Assembly: GCA_964035545.1 (NCBI GenBank)
Contig: OZ037769.1
Location: 11,976,633-12,040,632 of the forward strand
Reading direction: 5' to 3'
Origin: Bugula neritina
Lineage: Eukaryota; Bryozoa; Gymnolaemata; Cheilostomatida; Bugulidae
DNA length: 64,000 nucleotides
Shown: piece by piece, positions 1-14,798 of the stretch
Layout: every line of letters starts with the position of its first letter
Position numbering within the stretch: position 1 is the stretch's first letter
The notes under the pieces: generated by a model
The model's database searches: none
The model's input: only the letters and a program-made list of their open reading frames with translations
What the model was told of the DNA's origin: nothing
Made by a program: the position numbers and the translations under genes

Positions 1-96
1 CTTTTGTAGCCATTTATTTGCAACCTTGCTAGATTGTTAAATACGTAAATTAATTGTCAGGAGTTAATTAAACTCTTTATAATTTATGCGCTTCAG

Positions 97-3000
97 GCAA
101 AATGCAGATCCAACTTTACTCAAAATAGCTGAAAGCACTGGAGGAAAATCATACTATGTTGATGAAAAAAATACTAAGCTCAATTTGCACCTGGCTATGA
201 TTGACACATTACCACACGGATCTGGAATTTTTTCTGTAAGCGGAATTTATATTTACACTGTTGTGAGGCTGCATGCGTTTTTATAATATCATTAAATAAA
301 CAAAATTGACAATAATTGTAGATTAATAGAATTTAAATACATTTAAAAGTTATATACTTCTGCATTTTATAAAAAACCCTGGGACAGCAAAGTTACTTTT
401 ACAAACTCAACTGATGTATTGCTAATTTATTTATTCATACATGTTTCTTAATCAAATGTATAGTCAATCAAATTGTATAAATTCGAAAAAAATATAGCAA
501 TTATGTTTAGAGCTGACATTTGACGTCCTATAATTCTTAGTAAAAGATACATAGAGAAGGTTTCTTTAGCTAACATATTTTTAATTGTCATATTTATATT
601 TTTTTTTTCAGATTGTCAATAAAAAGAAGACAATGTACTTCACTGATACCTTCCTCAATGAAACAGTTTCCTTTGATTCAGCAATTGGTCAAACCACAAC
701 ATTATTATTTTTGTATTTGGGAACTAGTGATATCAATGTGAACATTACCTCAGCTAAGAACAACAACATTATCATAACCAAAGACTTGGCTGCTAAAGTG
801 GTGAAGGCTACAATAGAAAGACAAGCTGTAAGGATTATAGTCTGTATATTGCATACCATTAATGTCAACTTTATGTTAATTACCATTTAGGCTATGTCGG
901 CAATTGTCATAAATAAATATGTGAGGAGTAGATTGCTATTATAGAGCTTACAAAGTTACCTATAATTTGCTTTTCTCACCTGTTTGTCACCTAATGCTAC
1001 CATACTCTGTTAGCATAGGAAATGCATACTAATTACCAAGTGCCGCCATGCAGACACTCCCATCTAGTCCTATGTTGAAATCTTCTTGCTTTGAGCCAAA
1101 GTCAACGTCTTTCCTGGTGTATTTTTACCAATGTCTTGGCTTACCCTACATTTTCTTTTTCCTATACTTGCATATTATCCACTTTCTTGGTATTCTCTTT
1201 TTCATATTCTTTACAGACACTTCCAAACTACTCTTGCCAACTTTTCCTTATTATTTTCATAATATTTACATTATTTGCTTTTTACCTGATGTTTTCATTG
1301 GTATTGTGCTTTTTCAGACTAATTCCTCAGCATTATCTCAGTATTTATATTTCACAGTCTTCAATTGTCTCTGGCAATTTCTTACTTCCACATACCAATG
1401 GTATATTACTGTTATGCCATGGATGGACGCCTTCAAAGTTTTAGAGAATCTTTTGTTACATATATATATAGCACTTCCGCGAGCCCTCAATATTGTTTAC
1501 AGCCTTTTTCTTGGTTCCAAGAAAATTGAGAATTCTGCACTTGTGTAGCCTGAGGCAGTATAATCCTTGAGCCTAATGCTTTCCATACTTCAATGGGCAG
1601 GGATCTTTTATTTTGCTATTACATTTATATTAATCATACTGATAATTTTCGCAGTTGCCAACAATGTCAACAACAAATGTACTCTGATCAACTACATACC
1701 TTCTTACCACTTTCTCGTTCTCTACATCACAAAATATATTCCTACTGTATACCAATCACTGCTAGTTATAGAAATGAGCATTCTCAAGTTTTCTAGCAAT
1801 GCATGAAATTGAGACTCAGCTGAAGAAATTTCTACAGGCAGCTATTATAAGTTGTTTTTTTTGTATATTGTAGAACAATGATGATGTACAATACACAATC
1901 ACCAAAACTAATGAAATTGATACCGTAGACGTTCTTGTTTTCATAACATCCAACCTGATTCCAGACATTGAACCAATTGAGATCAACACTAGACAAAACA
2001 ACAATGATGTAGATTGTACAGCAAATTCATCTGTATGTTGAGCTTCATAAACAGAAACATTGTTATATTTTTCTCATGAAGTAAAATTATAGACACCCTT
2101 GAGTTATCATAAAATTTAACATAAAGAGATCATTTTGATACTTTTTTTCATTAGCTGAGAATTGCTTTAGCAAGTTTTCTTTTGCTAACATTCAGCTAAT
2201 ATGCAATACAAAAGTTTAAAAAAATGCTACTGGTTAGGAGAAATATAATAATGCAATTGTATTTGCCAATAATCTAAACTTATAACATTGATAAAATTGA
2301 GTTTATAATCACTTCAACTATTTGATTATATTGCAGATCATAATCTACACAGATATATTCCAAGGTCTCACACCTGTTCTCAACCTTACAGTGCACAATT
2401 TTGTCAAAACCTCAACTGGCAATGACATTCGACTGATAGCTGTGGATGATGGAACAGGTGAACATTTATTATAAGATGACTATTTTAGCAGCATTTTAAT
2501 TTTTTTTAAGTTTTCAAACATGCTAGATTTTGGAAGTTTAAATAAATTATTATATTTGCTCCAATGTAATTTGGGCTAATATAACCTTAGTGTCTAAAAA
2601 GACTTATATACAGCTGAAATTTGGCTGATATAAAGTAAACATCGTACATTGATGGAAATTTTTTAAAACCATTGCAGCATGATTCAAAGTAGATGATATT
2701 TTCCTTAAATTTTAATCTGATCCATAAATAAGCAACCAAATATCAAAAAGTTAGTATTTTAAGTAGATAATATATTGACTAATTTTTTAGTATATTATAT
2801 AGTTGCTGCAAATCAATCTGCTTTATTCAAAGTAATTTGGCTGTGACAATTCTGAAGCCTGCAATTATTTATGCTTTATTTTAACATTTCATATATATAT
2901 TATACGTAATGGGTGAAAACTATAACAATACCCAGAGAAAATAACAAATTCGGAAATTTTGTAAATTTTATTTTAGCACTTTTTGTACGTACAATTAGCT

Positions 3001-6000
3001 CTATTATTTTTACATATATATGACTTAAAAACTTTTGCGACTCTGCTTTTAGGAATGGATTCGACTCCAGATGATGGTATTTATACGGCCATACTGTTTG
3101 CTCACCAGTTTGACGACTATGGGTATTATAGCATCCAGGTGTGCTTTTGATAATCTTCTTACCATAATACTATATGTGTGAAATAATCTATTCAGCATCA
3201 ACCCAGGCAAATGCTGCTTCAGTTTGTATTTTCATATCTTTACAATCCTTCTTACAATTACATTTGCATATTATCAAATAATAAATTCATGGTAGAGATT
3301 TGGTAGATGTCATGACAATATGTCCTAAAGAGTTATTAAGAAACTGTCAAACTGTTAATATGTATCTTATAATCGAGCCAGGGATAAAGTATACAATATA
3401 CCAATATTTTTTGTAATGATTGGAGGTTGAGATTAATGGGGAAGGTTTGCTACCTGGTTCTCCTTCTAGCCGGGTCAATGGATGCATAGACTGTGCTGCA
3501 AGTAGTCTTGGGAAGGTGCAGAGAACTAAATATGGTAACTCTCTTTTTTTTTCTAAAACAACTAGTACTAGTTTGACCTGTCCTGTCACGCTTATTGAAT
3601 GTATCAATATGATTCCAGCAACAAAAATACAAACGGGTTAACAAAAAAGCATTATGACATTTTAGTTGGATTGATAAAGCTTCATTCAATGATTTTTATG
3701 TACACCATCTGCTTGCTAAAGTGTTAGTTAAATGCCGATATCTAAAAATGTTATCATCCCCTTTGATTGTGATCCTGCCATGTAACTATGTGAAATTTTC
3801 AAGTCTCCAAAATTAAATCTTTGATTGAAAATTGTGAAGGTATAAATGCACCTTCAAAATGATGCTGTTACCAAAAATGCAACAGCTGTTATTGTACGTG
3901 GCTCTTAGTAGCTGTGTAAATTGATAAAAGAAGCACCTTAAAAAATTAAAGCTAAATAAAAAAAAGTTTTACATTATCTTTCGATTTGTCCATCTTAAAG
4001 TCATTGTTTAGTTTTGACAGCCAATAGATGGTACCACCAGATATGCATAAAGTAAACTAACAAGGAAAATTGCTATTTCAAAAACATATTATAGAGTGTT
4101 GAGTTGGAAAACGTTACTTAGATGCAAAAAGGTTTGTTTGTTGTTCTGCTGGCTAAAGCTAAAAAATAAGATTCAAGGTATGTTTTTATATAAATGCAAT
4201 AAAAATAAGCTTTAGAAAGCCCTGCTCAGCCATACTAGGCATAAAATGATAGCTAGAAACATGCTAGATCTCAATTTTATTTAACACATTCAAGCATTTT
4301 TTTAAAATTATAAGTGGTAAAACTTAAACTAATTTTGTAAGTACAAACTTTGTATTTTAGCAAGTTGGTATTATATAAAGTGCAATACAAACTGCTTATT
4401 TGAATGCTAATACAGGTGGAGTCGTCTACGTGCAGAATTATGTCCCAGTAAATGACACAACTCCACCAGAGAGAATCAAGGATCTGTTAGTTGATTCAGT
4501 CAACACAACAAACAACAGAACTGTGTTCACTCTCTCTTGGACAGCTCCTGGAAATGATCTGAATGTCGGAAGAGGTGAGGTCGTGACAAAAGATATAGAA
4601 GCCTAGCTCCTTATACATGTTTTATTTGTACAATGTCTACATATTACTTTCTCTGATATAGCTGCAGTTTAGAATCTGTAGCTTTAATAATACAGCTCTA
4701 GATCGATTGTTTCCCTTTATATTTACCAACAAATTATTCTACTCACCATGTTTTTAGTTTAATATTTGCAAAGAAAAATATTTTTAAATATACATGTAAG
4801 TATATCACCACCAAGAAATTACTTTCACTGCATAAGCTTACCTAATTTTGTAACATTAAGACACACCTAAGTATAGCTGTGCGGTAACATTAATTAGCTC
4901 ATTTCAAACTTTGTAGTTAACTTCTCAACTTTGCAATTTGCCAATAACTTTATGGGTTTTAGTTTATGTATTTTTATGAAGCTTTTGTACAGCAGGCAGA
5001 TTATAAAATAAACAATGCAAAATTCAATTTTCACGCTGTTTTCTCACCACAACTATAATCTACATATTTCATTTTTTATGTACCTGAATATAATTGTGCA
5101 ATCTCTGCAAATATTAATGTGCCTTCTGACATTCAATTTATTTAATTACATTTGACTTATTTTCAGCCTCCAGCTACACCTTCTTTGTATCTAATGACTC
5201 ATCACTGAACCATCTACAGCTTTTACCAAACAATCACAAGAGTATCCTAACTGATGTCAGCAGTCTTTTGGTTGTTGCCGGCACAAAGTTGGAGCTTGAA
5301 ATAGATTTTGGTAAGGGGTTGCAGATAATATGTTTATAGCTTATGGTGACGAAATAAATTTAGCATGTTGAAATGCTTGCATGCGCGTTAGATGGTTCAA
5401 ACAATTCATTCAATAAAGCCTTCAAAGACCAAAACATTTTTTAAGCAGCAATCAATTCTATAACTCAACATTATAAGGATATAATATAATATAACATGAT
5501 ATAATATAATTATTCTATAATTTAATGTTGTAATAATATAATATGAAGTGCTGAAACTATTAATATACAAGCCAAGTTAGAACATGTTTTGCAATTTTCA
5601 AACAATCAGACTCTAAATAAAAGTTTGAAATATTTTCGTAAGCATATTATATATGAGCTTCTCTTAAACATTTCCCTGTTATAATTTCCCCCTTTTAATA
5701 ATTGTCTTTAGAAAAATTGGAGTTTGGTGACTCTAGTGTGACTCTTACCACCTATTATATAAGGGTTGTAGCAGAAGATGACAGAGGGAATTGTGGCGAG
5801 CATTCTAATCATGTGACATTGAGCATAGTTGACCCACAGACACTGGGTCCCTGGGTGAGGCTTCTTTAACTCTTTCATTTTCAATTTTGAAGAAAAATAC
5901 TATAATACCATAAAACATTAAAGTATTATAATTTTTATTGCAATGGCATCATCATATATAATTAATAAACATCTTTTAGCTATAAATTTACACCCAATTA

Positions 6001-7369
6001 GCTCACTTATATATAATATGTAGGCCTATTATAGGCTTATGACACATACTATACATAGTTATAACATGACTGAACAGGCATTAACTAACAGGCCCATAAT
6101 CCGAGTTTACAATATTATATTTAATTTTTTGAGTTTTTTCGCAAAATTTCTTTAAATTTCATGAATCTTAGATGGTGATATCTATTTTGTGTTTTGATCA
6201 AGGGAAATATTTTTCTGAATGGCATCAGCATCCTGTTACTGGTTTGTTGAAACAGTTCACTCTAAACATTCATGCACAGTTTTGCTATATAATGTACATT
6301 GAGTCACCAATTTCTTAAACATTAAACTACCCTTTTTAAAAAATTTTTTTAACCTAAACTTTGACTTATATAGTGTTTACTTCCTTATGAGCTGGATGTT
6401 GTATTGAGGTGGCATATATCACTTTTTGCTGTTTTGTTAAAACCGTCAAGCTCAAACATATTTCCTACATCATTATGCTGTAAATCATTTGAAGAAATTT
6501 TTAACTGTTTTTAAACATTCTATCCAAATGTTGATTTTTGGCGCTTTGCAAACCTATTTCTATTAATGACAGCAAATTTCTTTTTCAAAGCAGTTTCTTT
6601 TTTTAGCTAGGTACCTCACTTTTCTGCCAAGCACCCACCCCAACCAGCACCATTTCCTTGATAGAAAACTTGGCTAACACGCCATTGGATGAGTCAGATT
6701 CGACAATGGCGGTCAGTGTTAGTGTGTTTTTGTACAATCAGTGTGCCTTCCGTGCATGTCTGTGCTGTGCATGTACTGTACATGTTCTATGCATTTTTAT
6801 TTGAGTCAGAGTTCTTTATCACCAATCAAAAAGCTAAGCTTTGTACAAAAACAAACAGCTTATATTCATGGGCATATATAGTTAGAGTCTACATTGCAGC
6901 TGCATGTCCATTGTTTATTTTTATCTCAACTATAACTAATTCAAAATATGTTCTTGTTACTTTCTTTAGCCATTTTATCCAAGAATTCAACTTGTTTTTG
7001 AGATCGCAATATCAGAGGGGATAGTTTTGTTACTTTTTATTGCTGTGTTTATTTGTCTGATGGTAAAGTACAGAAATGAAGCAAAGCGCAAGTATGTATT
7101 TTAAACATTTTATGGTGGTATTTATTCTATGCTTAAAATGTTGGTATTGCTATACAAAAAAAACAAAAATATGTAGCATCATTAAGCCACACAGCAATTA
7201 AAATTTTTTTAGGTCTATTTTCTATAATATTTTATGCTAATGGAACAAATATAGCTAAATAATATAATTATATTATACAAATATTTATTTTTATTACAGG
7301 AAGCACGCATCTGTGTTCCAAGAAGGAAATGATCAAGTAGACAGCATCAATATCAGTGTCTTGAATTAG
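97..7369 (+). CDS. CLCA-family calcium-activated chloride channel regulator, 3' part (11 exons, 5' end outside window)
   Basis: Exons: 97-235, 612-827, 1874-2032, 2337-2457, 3053-3138, 3426-3534, 4416-4574, 5167-5310, 5712-5854, 6970-7091, 7300-7369 (stop TAG). All junctions are GT/AG and every phase matches, giving one open frame. The order of segments follows CLCA proteins: end of the VWA domain (DPTLLKIAESTGG), beta-rich middle, the DDGIYTAILF and YYSIQ strand block, the GGVVYV segment, then a fibronectin-III-like part (TPPERIKDLL and LSWTAPGNDLNVG). The last two exons give a hydrophobic helix (GIVLLLFIAVFICLMV) followed by a basic stop-transfer KYRNEAKRK and a ~20-residue tail, so the end is membrane-anchored. 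Known of the family: secreted or anchored metalloprotease-like modulators of calcium-activated chloride currents. The HExxH protease domain and most of VWA would lie upstream of base 1. The least certain border is the first acceptor (base 96); an extra small exon between 5854 and 6970 cannot be excluded. Confidence 0.88.
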
Positions 7370-8078
7370 CTCATTACCCTTATAACATGATATATAGACA
7401 TCAAATTCAAAAATATTTTTGATATATGACATAAAAAATTGTTCATATTGTATATCAAAAACATTCAGATATTTCAGACCACTCCTGTATGAATATTAAT
7501 GAAGTGGCCTGAAATACCTGTAAATTGTCAGCTGCTCAAACACACCCAAAATTTTTTGTTAGCAACATTGCAGTTCAATTTGCTTGCATTTCTGCTATAA
7601 TATAATGTATCTTTGTTTAACTTTGAGTATAAGATTGCGGCTATAGCAATTATTTTTGTTTAGTGAACTCAAAGAGCAAATCGTGGAGCTGGTAACTTTT
7701 TTAATACTGTGCAATATGTTACTATGCTGTATGCCCGTTGATGTTGGCTATATTTGTTGATTTACTTAGATGTAAATAGATTATTCAGTTTAGCAGTATA
7801 GTTCAGCAATTTATTTTAATGGAGACACAGGAAAGAAAGAAAGGGATTATGGGTAAACAGGAAGCATATTACAAAAAGATGTGATATGGAATCTATAAGT
7901 ATGCAGAGAACATAACTCCAAAATAGTATTATAAGTAGCTGATTCTCACTACATTCAATACTCCTACATAGTTTAGTTATGACATAAATGAAAACAAAAA
8001 CTAAACTAAATACAGAGAAAATAAAAGTAAAGAAAACTATGTAACAAAACATTTAATATGATGCAAGGTTTAACCAGT
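7370..8078. other. 3' flank of the CLCA-like gene, no gene seen
   Basis: AT-rich sequence between the CLCA stop codon and the copia remnant. No open frame with family resemblance and no canonical AATAAA close to the stop were found, so the poly(A) site is not placed. Confidence 0.4.
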
Positions 8079-8546
8079 TTACACATTTAATTTATCTTGG
8101 GTGAGGGGTTTTGTAAAAATGTCAGCAAGCATAATATTTTCTGTAGGACAATATTCAGTTACAATATTTTGATTTTGCACGTCTCGTCGAATGTAATGGA
8201 ATTTAACATCAAAGTGCTTGCTTCTTTTGCTTACATTTGTATTGTTTGCTATATTGATGGCGGATTGATTGTTAATGCAGAGTCTTATTGGGCTTAGTGC
8301 CTTGTCAGTGACATCAGCAAGTAACTGCCGTAGCCATGTAGCCTCTCTGGTAGCATCAAAAGCAGCTATATATTTTGCCTCTGTTGAAGATAAGGCCACA
8401 GTTGACTGTCTTTTACTGAGCCAACTAATAGGACCTTTGTTTGCCATAAACACGTTGCCAGAGATGGAATGTCGGTTCTCATCATTTTCAGCCCAGTTAG
8501 CATCTGAGTATCCAACTAGCTGCTCACCAGATTTACAGAAAATTTA
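8079..8546 (-). mobile_element. Ty1/copia retrotransposon remnant: RNase H and C-terminal end of pol
   Basis: An open minus-strand frame of about 150 codons reads LVGYSDANWAENDENRHSIS at its upstream end, then STVALSSTEAKYIAAFDATR and, near the end, LADIFTKPL. These are hallmark RNase H motifs of Ty1/copia polyproteins: the YSD start with the first catalytic Asp, SSTEAEY with the catalytic Glu, and the ADIxTKPL terminus. The frame stops upstream at about 8547, where homology ends, so reverse transcriptase, integrase and LTRs are missing. Read as a 5'-truncated dead copy; no LTR is recognisable next to the stop. Confidence 0.85.
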
Positions 8547-8660
8547 CCCATAATTCGTATAACCACTGTCTACTACTTATAAGTAACCTGACAATATATT
8601 ATTATACTGAACTTGAAGATTGGAAATATAGAAAATAAAATATTAAAATTAAAATAAAAC

Positions 8661-9322
<662 letters not shown>

Positions 9323-11524
9323 TTGAGCAATCTCATGAAAATTTAAACGAAAACATTAAAATCGCGTGTAGAGGTAAAACAAATTTGAAAAGTCCTAAAT
9401 TAAATGAAATATGATCTTAGAACTTTTTGTAGATGCCTATATTGTTAGTGAGATGGTAAATATCACAAAGCAGGATTTAAAGAAACAGCAGCTGCAATGG
9501 AAATTGTGGGACAGACTGGTTTGCTCCTACAAGTGGTATATACCCAAACTGTGCCAGAGTAGGGACACCATATTAAAGTCTCGAATCTTTCCACAAAAAT
9601 GAGCTGATTGCATATAGTTGCTAAAGTAAAGAGTACAATACAAGCTAGTAATTTTGTGCATTTAAGCGCAAAACTTAATTTAATGTTACATTATAGTTCT
9701 ATAAAAAAACATTTACTCGTATGAATGTAATTTACATTAAATCTGCCAGAGCTCTGAAAAATACTAAAGTTAAAACTAAATGGTTATTGGGGCTTTAGTC
9801 CTAATACAAGGTACAAGTACAAGACAATAACATTGACAAGAAACAAATATTCAGCTATAAAGAACTTTTGTACAGCTAATAACAGAGTAAAGCATAGAAA
9901 CATTTTTACTTTGCTTGTGGCTAGTTCAAAAATCAAGTGTAAGATTGATAACATTGCGTCATCTGCTTGATTGTTGAAAGCAAAGTTTACTCATATTTGG
10001 GCGATGATTAAGTTTTGAAGTATATATTATAAGATATAAACAATTATACGTTTATGATAAGGTCGTTAGAGTTACACAAGATTTTAGGTTCAATACTTAT
10101 AATACTGAAAAACAATAAATTGCATGTTGCTTATATCTTGTCTTGCGCTATTATCTTGCCAATAAGACAAAGACTTTATAAGTGCATTTATATACAATGC
10201 TATTTATGATGCTGATATATTTAATTTACTAAATTGGTTAGAAACTATAGATAATTGATCACTTGTAAAATATTATAGAGTGAACCACATTTACAATTCA
10301 TCTTCATTTTATCTTCTTTTTACAATATCGTAAAACATTTTTTAGGAAAATTATGTTATTTTTGTGCACGAGTGAAGAAAAATACCCAATAAATTGTTTA
10401 TATAGTTTGTCATCAAATTTATATCTGTAATATTTGAACTTTACAATTCTGAATATGTTTGAATTTTATATTTTTTGCTATTTTTAGATTTTCATATGCT
10501 AGAACAGAAGAGTAGAAGTCAGTATTGAAATTATGTAATATGTAAATATAATCGCCTTTTTTTAAGGGGCCAAAAAAGTTCTGCTTTGTAATAATAAAAA
10601 GGTTTGCAACATTTATCTACCTAGATATTTCATAACCTTTTTAGAAACTTTAAGTCACTGTACTTATCCTTATTAATAATTAAAATATATTTTTAAAATC
10701 ATAGATTATTTTTGCCATGCTATATTCTGCTATATATCTGAGCTCAACATCCTTTTTATTAGTTAAAATGGTGTGTTTTTCTGTAATCTCTGTGCAAGTG
10801 AAACAAGCTAATTCGACCTTGAAACCCTCTCAATGAGCTCGTTATTATAGGTGAAAATATTTGTATAGAAATGAGAAAAAAAAATCAGTTTATTCACTAA
10901 AATATTTTACATAGAATATTCACTTATAAGCATTGAAAACTCATGAATAATAAAATACACATCACCTACTATTTCTCTCATTCTTATGTTATATATTGCA
11001 TAATACATAAAGCATATTATATGAAATATTATATTACAGCAATCGTGCTAGCTACAGCATATGCAGGTAATATTATGTGCCATACTACATTACAATATGC
11101 AAAACACAAACAAAATTATAAGCTGTTATAATAAGTCAAAAGCTAATCAAATTGAGATATTGGATATACAAAATGAAAAATGTCAACAAATTTTGTTTGA
11201 TTTTTTTTCAAAATCGCTAGTAAAATACACTATATAAAGTACAAAGTTAAACAAAAGACAGAAAAGCTGATACAGTGAAAGTTCAAAGAAGTCATCAATT
11301 GTAAGGTTTTAACAGATCATTCTTGATGACATGAGTTTGAAAATTGTTAAAAATACCTGTGAAATGAATTTGAAGTGAAACGCAAAAATAAGATATGTTT
11401 CTTCTGGTATTGAAGTTAACAGGTTAATTGATTGTTGTAGAATGAAACTTTTTCCAATTGTTTTTACCATGTTTTAACTCCCAATCTAGTGAAAAGTTGA
11501 CAAATAGAAACAAAATTGCAACGA
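9323..11524. other. AT-rich intergenic stretch, no supported gene
   Basis: Only short unsupported frames (for example 9411-9602 and 10943-11131, both plus strand) without splice context or family motifs. This stretch holds the 3' flank of GTPase cassette A on the minus strand; the nearest minus-strand AATAAA seen is far away, near 10895. Confidence 0.4.
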
Positions 11525-12698
11525 CTACAGCAATGTACAATCGTTTCTTTTATTTTCCAATTGTCTTTTTTCAGCTGCTAAAGCATTAGCTTCACTTTCC
11601 AATTTCTGTCTAAGCTTTTGTTTGTTTTCTCTCAACGCTTGCAATTTTTGATGTAGTGTTCTTTTGTATTTTTCGAGCTCGTTTCTCTCAATTGCATAGT
11701 TTTCATTTGCCTTTGCAACTTTTCTTTCAAGTTTTCTCAGCTCTATAAAAGTGAAGTTTTTCATTAGTTGACTACTTACTTGTTTCTCTTTTTCTCTCAG
11801 TTTTTCCAACATGGCATTATCTTTGACAGTGTAAAACTGGAATGACCGCTTGCATTCTTCTACCATAGCTGCCACTGTTTCTATTTGCTCAACAATCAAC
11901 CATTCAAAAGAACTCTCTGCAACTTCTCCAAGCTCTCTCTTCATCTTCAATATTTTCATTTTTCTATACTCACTCATTGCCAGCACATGGACATCGCTGA
12001 TATGGTCTTCTAGTTTAGACCAATGTTTGCTAAAATTAAGCATGTAAAGAATCTGTAGGCAAATAGTTTTAAACATTTAGCTGATGAGCAAAGTGAGATG
12101 AAAAAATACTCCCACGATTGAAGTTAATGTGCATTTTATGAAAACGCCTATCATATATTAACATCAAACCGAAAGCTCGACGAGTTTTTCACTTGGTGAG
12201 TTTCTACTTCTGTCTGAAACCAGTTTCTGCAAACTACAGCCTCTCCATTTAAATCATCTATTAGCTGTTCAACTATTGAGTACTTTTTTAGCTTTTGAGG
12301 TTCTAAAAACTGTTTAAAGTATATATATAGTTGTTTAGAAAAACAATGGTTCAGGATTTTTACAGGCACTGGGTTAGTTGCACAATAGGTTAAAATACAA
12401 AACATGTAAGCTAAGATACAAAAGAGTTAAGTTAAGATAGAAAAAAGGTAAAATAAGATGCAACATGTGTGAACACAAAGTAAAATATTCCTGATAACAA
12501 AATTTAAGCATGTTTTTAAAAGATTCTCTTAAGTTAGAATTGGTAAACAAATACTTAAGGAATTCTCACTTCGAAATGAATGACCTGACATATCTCTAAA
12601 GCATCCGCACAGATTTTACGACAGACTGCGTCTTCCAAATATTCTGCAGGAGTCATCATTTGTGGCAACTCCATAGCTTCATGTAATTCTTTTACCAA
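11525..12698 (-). CDS. GBP-like GTPase 3' cassette A: helical domain, coiled coil and C-terminal CaaX-like box
   Basis: Three exons: A1 12570-12698 (129 bp, phase 0), A2 12170-12309 (140 bp, ends phase 2), A3 11525-12029. A1 contains ELPQMMTPAEYLEDAVCRKI; A2 contains EPQKLKKYS; A3 begins RKHWSKLEDHI, runs into a long charged coiled coil (repeats of LEKLREKEK and LRENKQKLRQKLE type) and stops after Cys-Thr-Leu-Leu. A C-a-a-L ending is the signal for geranylgeranylation, and several vertebrate GBPs carry such a box, so membrane attachment by a lipid is inferred. Each exon is homologous to the matching exon of cassette B (14799-16074). No G-domain of its own is seen between the cassettes, so A is either an alternative 3' end of the upstream G-domain exons or the tail of a gene that has lost its head. 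An acceptor (TTTTGAAG) lies at 12699-12700. Confidence 0.75.
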
Positions 12699-12807
12699 CT
12701 TCAAAACCAAAACAACTAAAGCATTAGTTCTATTATAAATACTCATTCTTTTTAATATTTTACTTACTCTACAGATATTGTGTATTGTTTGGAAAAAAAA
12801 ATTCATC

Positions 12808-12989
12808 TGCTGCTACCACTACCACTACGACTACGACTACCACTACCACTGCCACTACCACTACGACTACGACTGCCACTGCCACTGCCACCGCCACCGC
12901 CACCGCCACCGCCACCGCCACCGCCACCGCCACCGCCACCGCCACCGCCACCGCCACCGCCACCGCCACCACCACCACTACCACTACCA

Positions 12990-13037
<48 letters not shown>
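12808..13037 (-). repeat. Trinucleotide array (ACC/GCC/ACT type), G-rich on the minus strand
   Basis: About 230 bp of triplets on the plus strand: ACT/ACC/ACG at the ends and a long CCACCG core. Read on the coding (minus) strand of the GTPase gene it is a GGT/GGC-rich intronic tract starting about 110 nt upstream of the cassette A1 acceptor. All long frames through it (poly-Pro, His-Arg, Gly, Thr) are artefacts. Confidence 0.95.
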
Positions 13038-13039
<2 letters not shown>

Positions 13040-13059
13040 TCTGACAGTAAAAAGTAAGC

Positions 13060-14520
13060 AATTACTTCTGAATATTATATAGAAACTGTAGGAGTATGGT
13101 GCAACCACCCACCTTGTGCTTGCCCAGCATATATGAGAAATAATGCGATTATTGTAGGAAATTAAATAATTTCATGGTACACTGCTATTCTCGCAAACAA
13201 CACCATCAACCCTAGACAAAAAGGCCAACTAAGTAACAACTAGAACCAATCTTCAGACAGTGACTCCCAGAATGTGAGTGCCATAAGTTAACATTGGTGA
13301 TTTCTACTAAACAATCAGGTGCTGTTTAAAAATTGAATTATAACTAGTTCATCATGGCAATACATTGACTACAGTTGACTCATAAGCCAAACTAAATAAA
13401 TCTCAACTCACATCTGTACCAACCCTTACTTGACTTTGACAGAGAAGTTACATAATTACTGTAAAAGGCTTAGTGGTGGAAACAATCCAGCACAGCTTGT
13501 TTTCTGTCACAAAGTTGATGTGTATATGCATACATCTCTTACAGCTGTACTCAGCACACAAGAAATATTAACTTTGCCATAATTTATTGTTATACTTCTA
13601 GACTTTACCCACTGACTATATAGGCTAAATTTTTATAAAAAACTAAAAAATGTTAAGATAGAAATATGAAACCTGAATATTAGACTAGTGCAAGCACAGC
13701 CTGGTAAGATGCCCGTAATTGTCTATGATCTTGCACTTTATTACTGGTAAGGCATTAATTTGAAGAAAACTACAAAAAGGTTTAAAACTGTTTTTTTTTT
13801 TATTGTGCTTTAAACAATTATCATGTTGTGAAAGAAGTACAATAGGTTAGCAAAAAATAAAGATATTCCCATAACTCGTGACTAAGTATGTATTTTCTAA
13901 AAATATAAAACTATATGTGTACAAGTAATATCATATATAACATGTATTATAGGAACACATCTTTATATAGTTGAAATACAGCCCAGTTCATAGTTTATGT
14001 AGTCTCATGAAACATCTACTAGTATTATTTTAAAGACAACAATTTTTTAAGCAACTTAGTTAGGAGGTAAATATTCATTCCCCCAGCACAGTATTATGGT
14101 GCATGGGGTTGTAACTTGTGTTTCACTGCAACATCAAACAAGAATACTCAGGGTAATATTAATTGTTATTCTTAATATAATAACATATATATGCTAAAAA
14201 AAATGTTGTTATAGATGATGCTTTATTTACTTTACTAAGCCAAAATGTTACATCAATGAAACTATCATATTTTAGTTAAATTTCTGTATAAGAGTAATAA
14301 AATAATCTGTTTAAAATATATTTTATATTAGTTCAAAGCATCTTGAAACGTTTAGGCCAAAATGAAAGTAAACCACTCTTGTATTTGACCATTACTAGAC
14401 AAACTAATAATTTAGAGCATTCTCTAGTTACAACTGCTAAAACATTTTTGAAACAAAGTGAAACACCAGAGAAGAGGAGTGTGTTTAAATAGTTTATCTC
14501 TACAATTACTAAAATTTGAT
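13060..14520. other. Intercassette DNA, no gene seen
   Basis: AT-rich sequence between the end of cassette B and the triplet array. No exon-like frame with acceptor and donor and recognisable content was found. Confidence 0.4.
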
Positions 14521-14700
14521 ACTATATATATTAGATATTATATATACTTCATACTATATATAACTAGATGGTGTATCTACTTCATAATGAACATTAGATA
14601 TATTATATATTATACTTCATACTATAACATATACTAGATAGTATATATATATATATACTTCGTACTGTATGTATATTAAATAAAGAGCATTTAATATGTA
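14520..14700. repeat. AT-rich minisatellite (ATACTTCATACTATATA-type unit)
   Basis: Imperfect tandem copies of a unit containing TATACTTCATACTATATATA followed by TAGATA. It lies just downstream of the cassette B stop codon. Confidence 0.7.
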
Positions 14701-14798
14701 TTATACTTTATGAAAACTTCAGCAGTTGAATTACTTTCAGTTGACATATATACTATTTGTTTCCCATATGATTTTCTTGTTTCATGCATCTGGCGTTT

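Noticed and set aside
1048-1548. 166-codon plus-strand frame rich in Phe and Leu
   Set aside because: Lies inside a CLCA intron, has no splice context or family motif; composition fits T-rich intron sequence.
12769-13108. Long Pro, Gly, Thr, Ala or His-Arg frames on both strands
   Set aside because: Translation of the triplet array; located in an intron of the GTPase gene.
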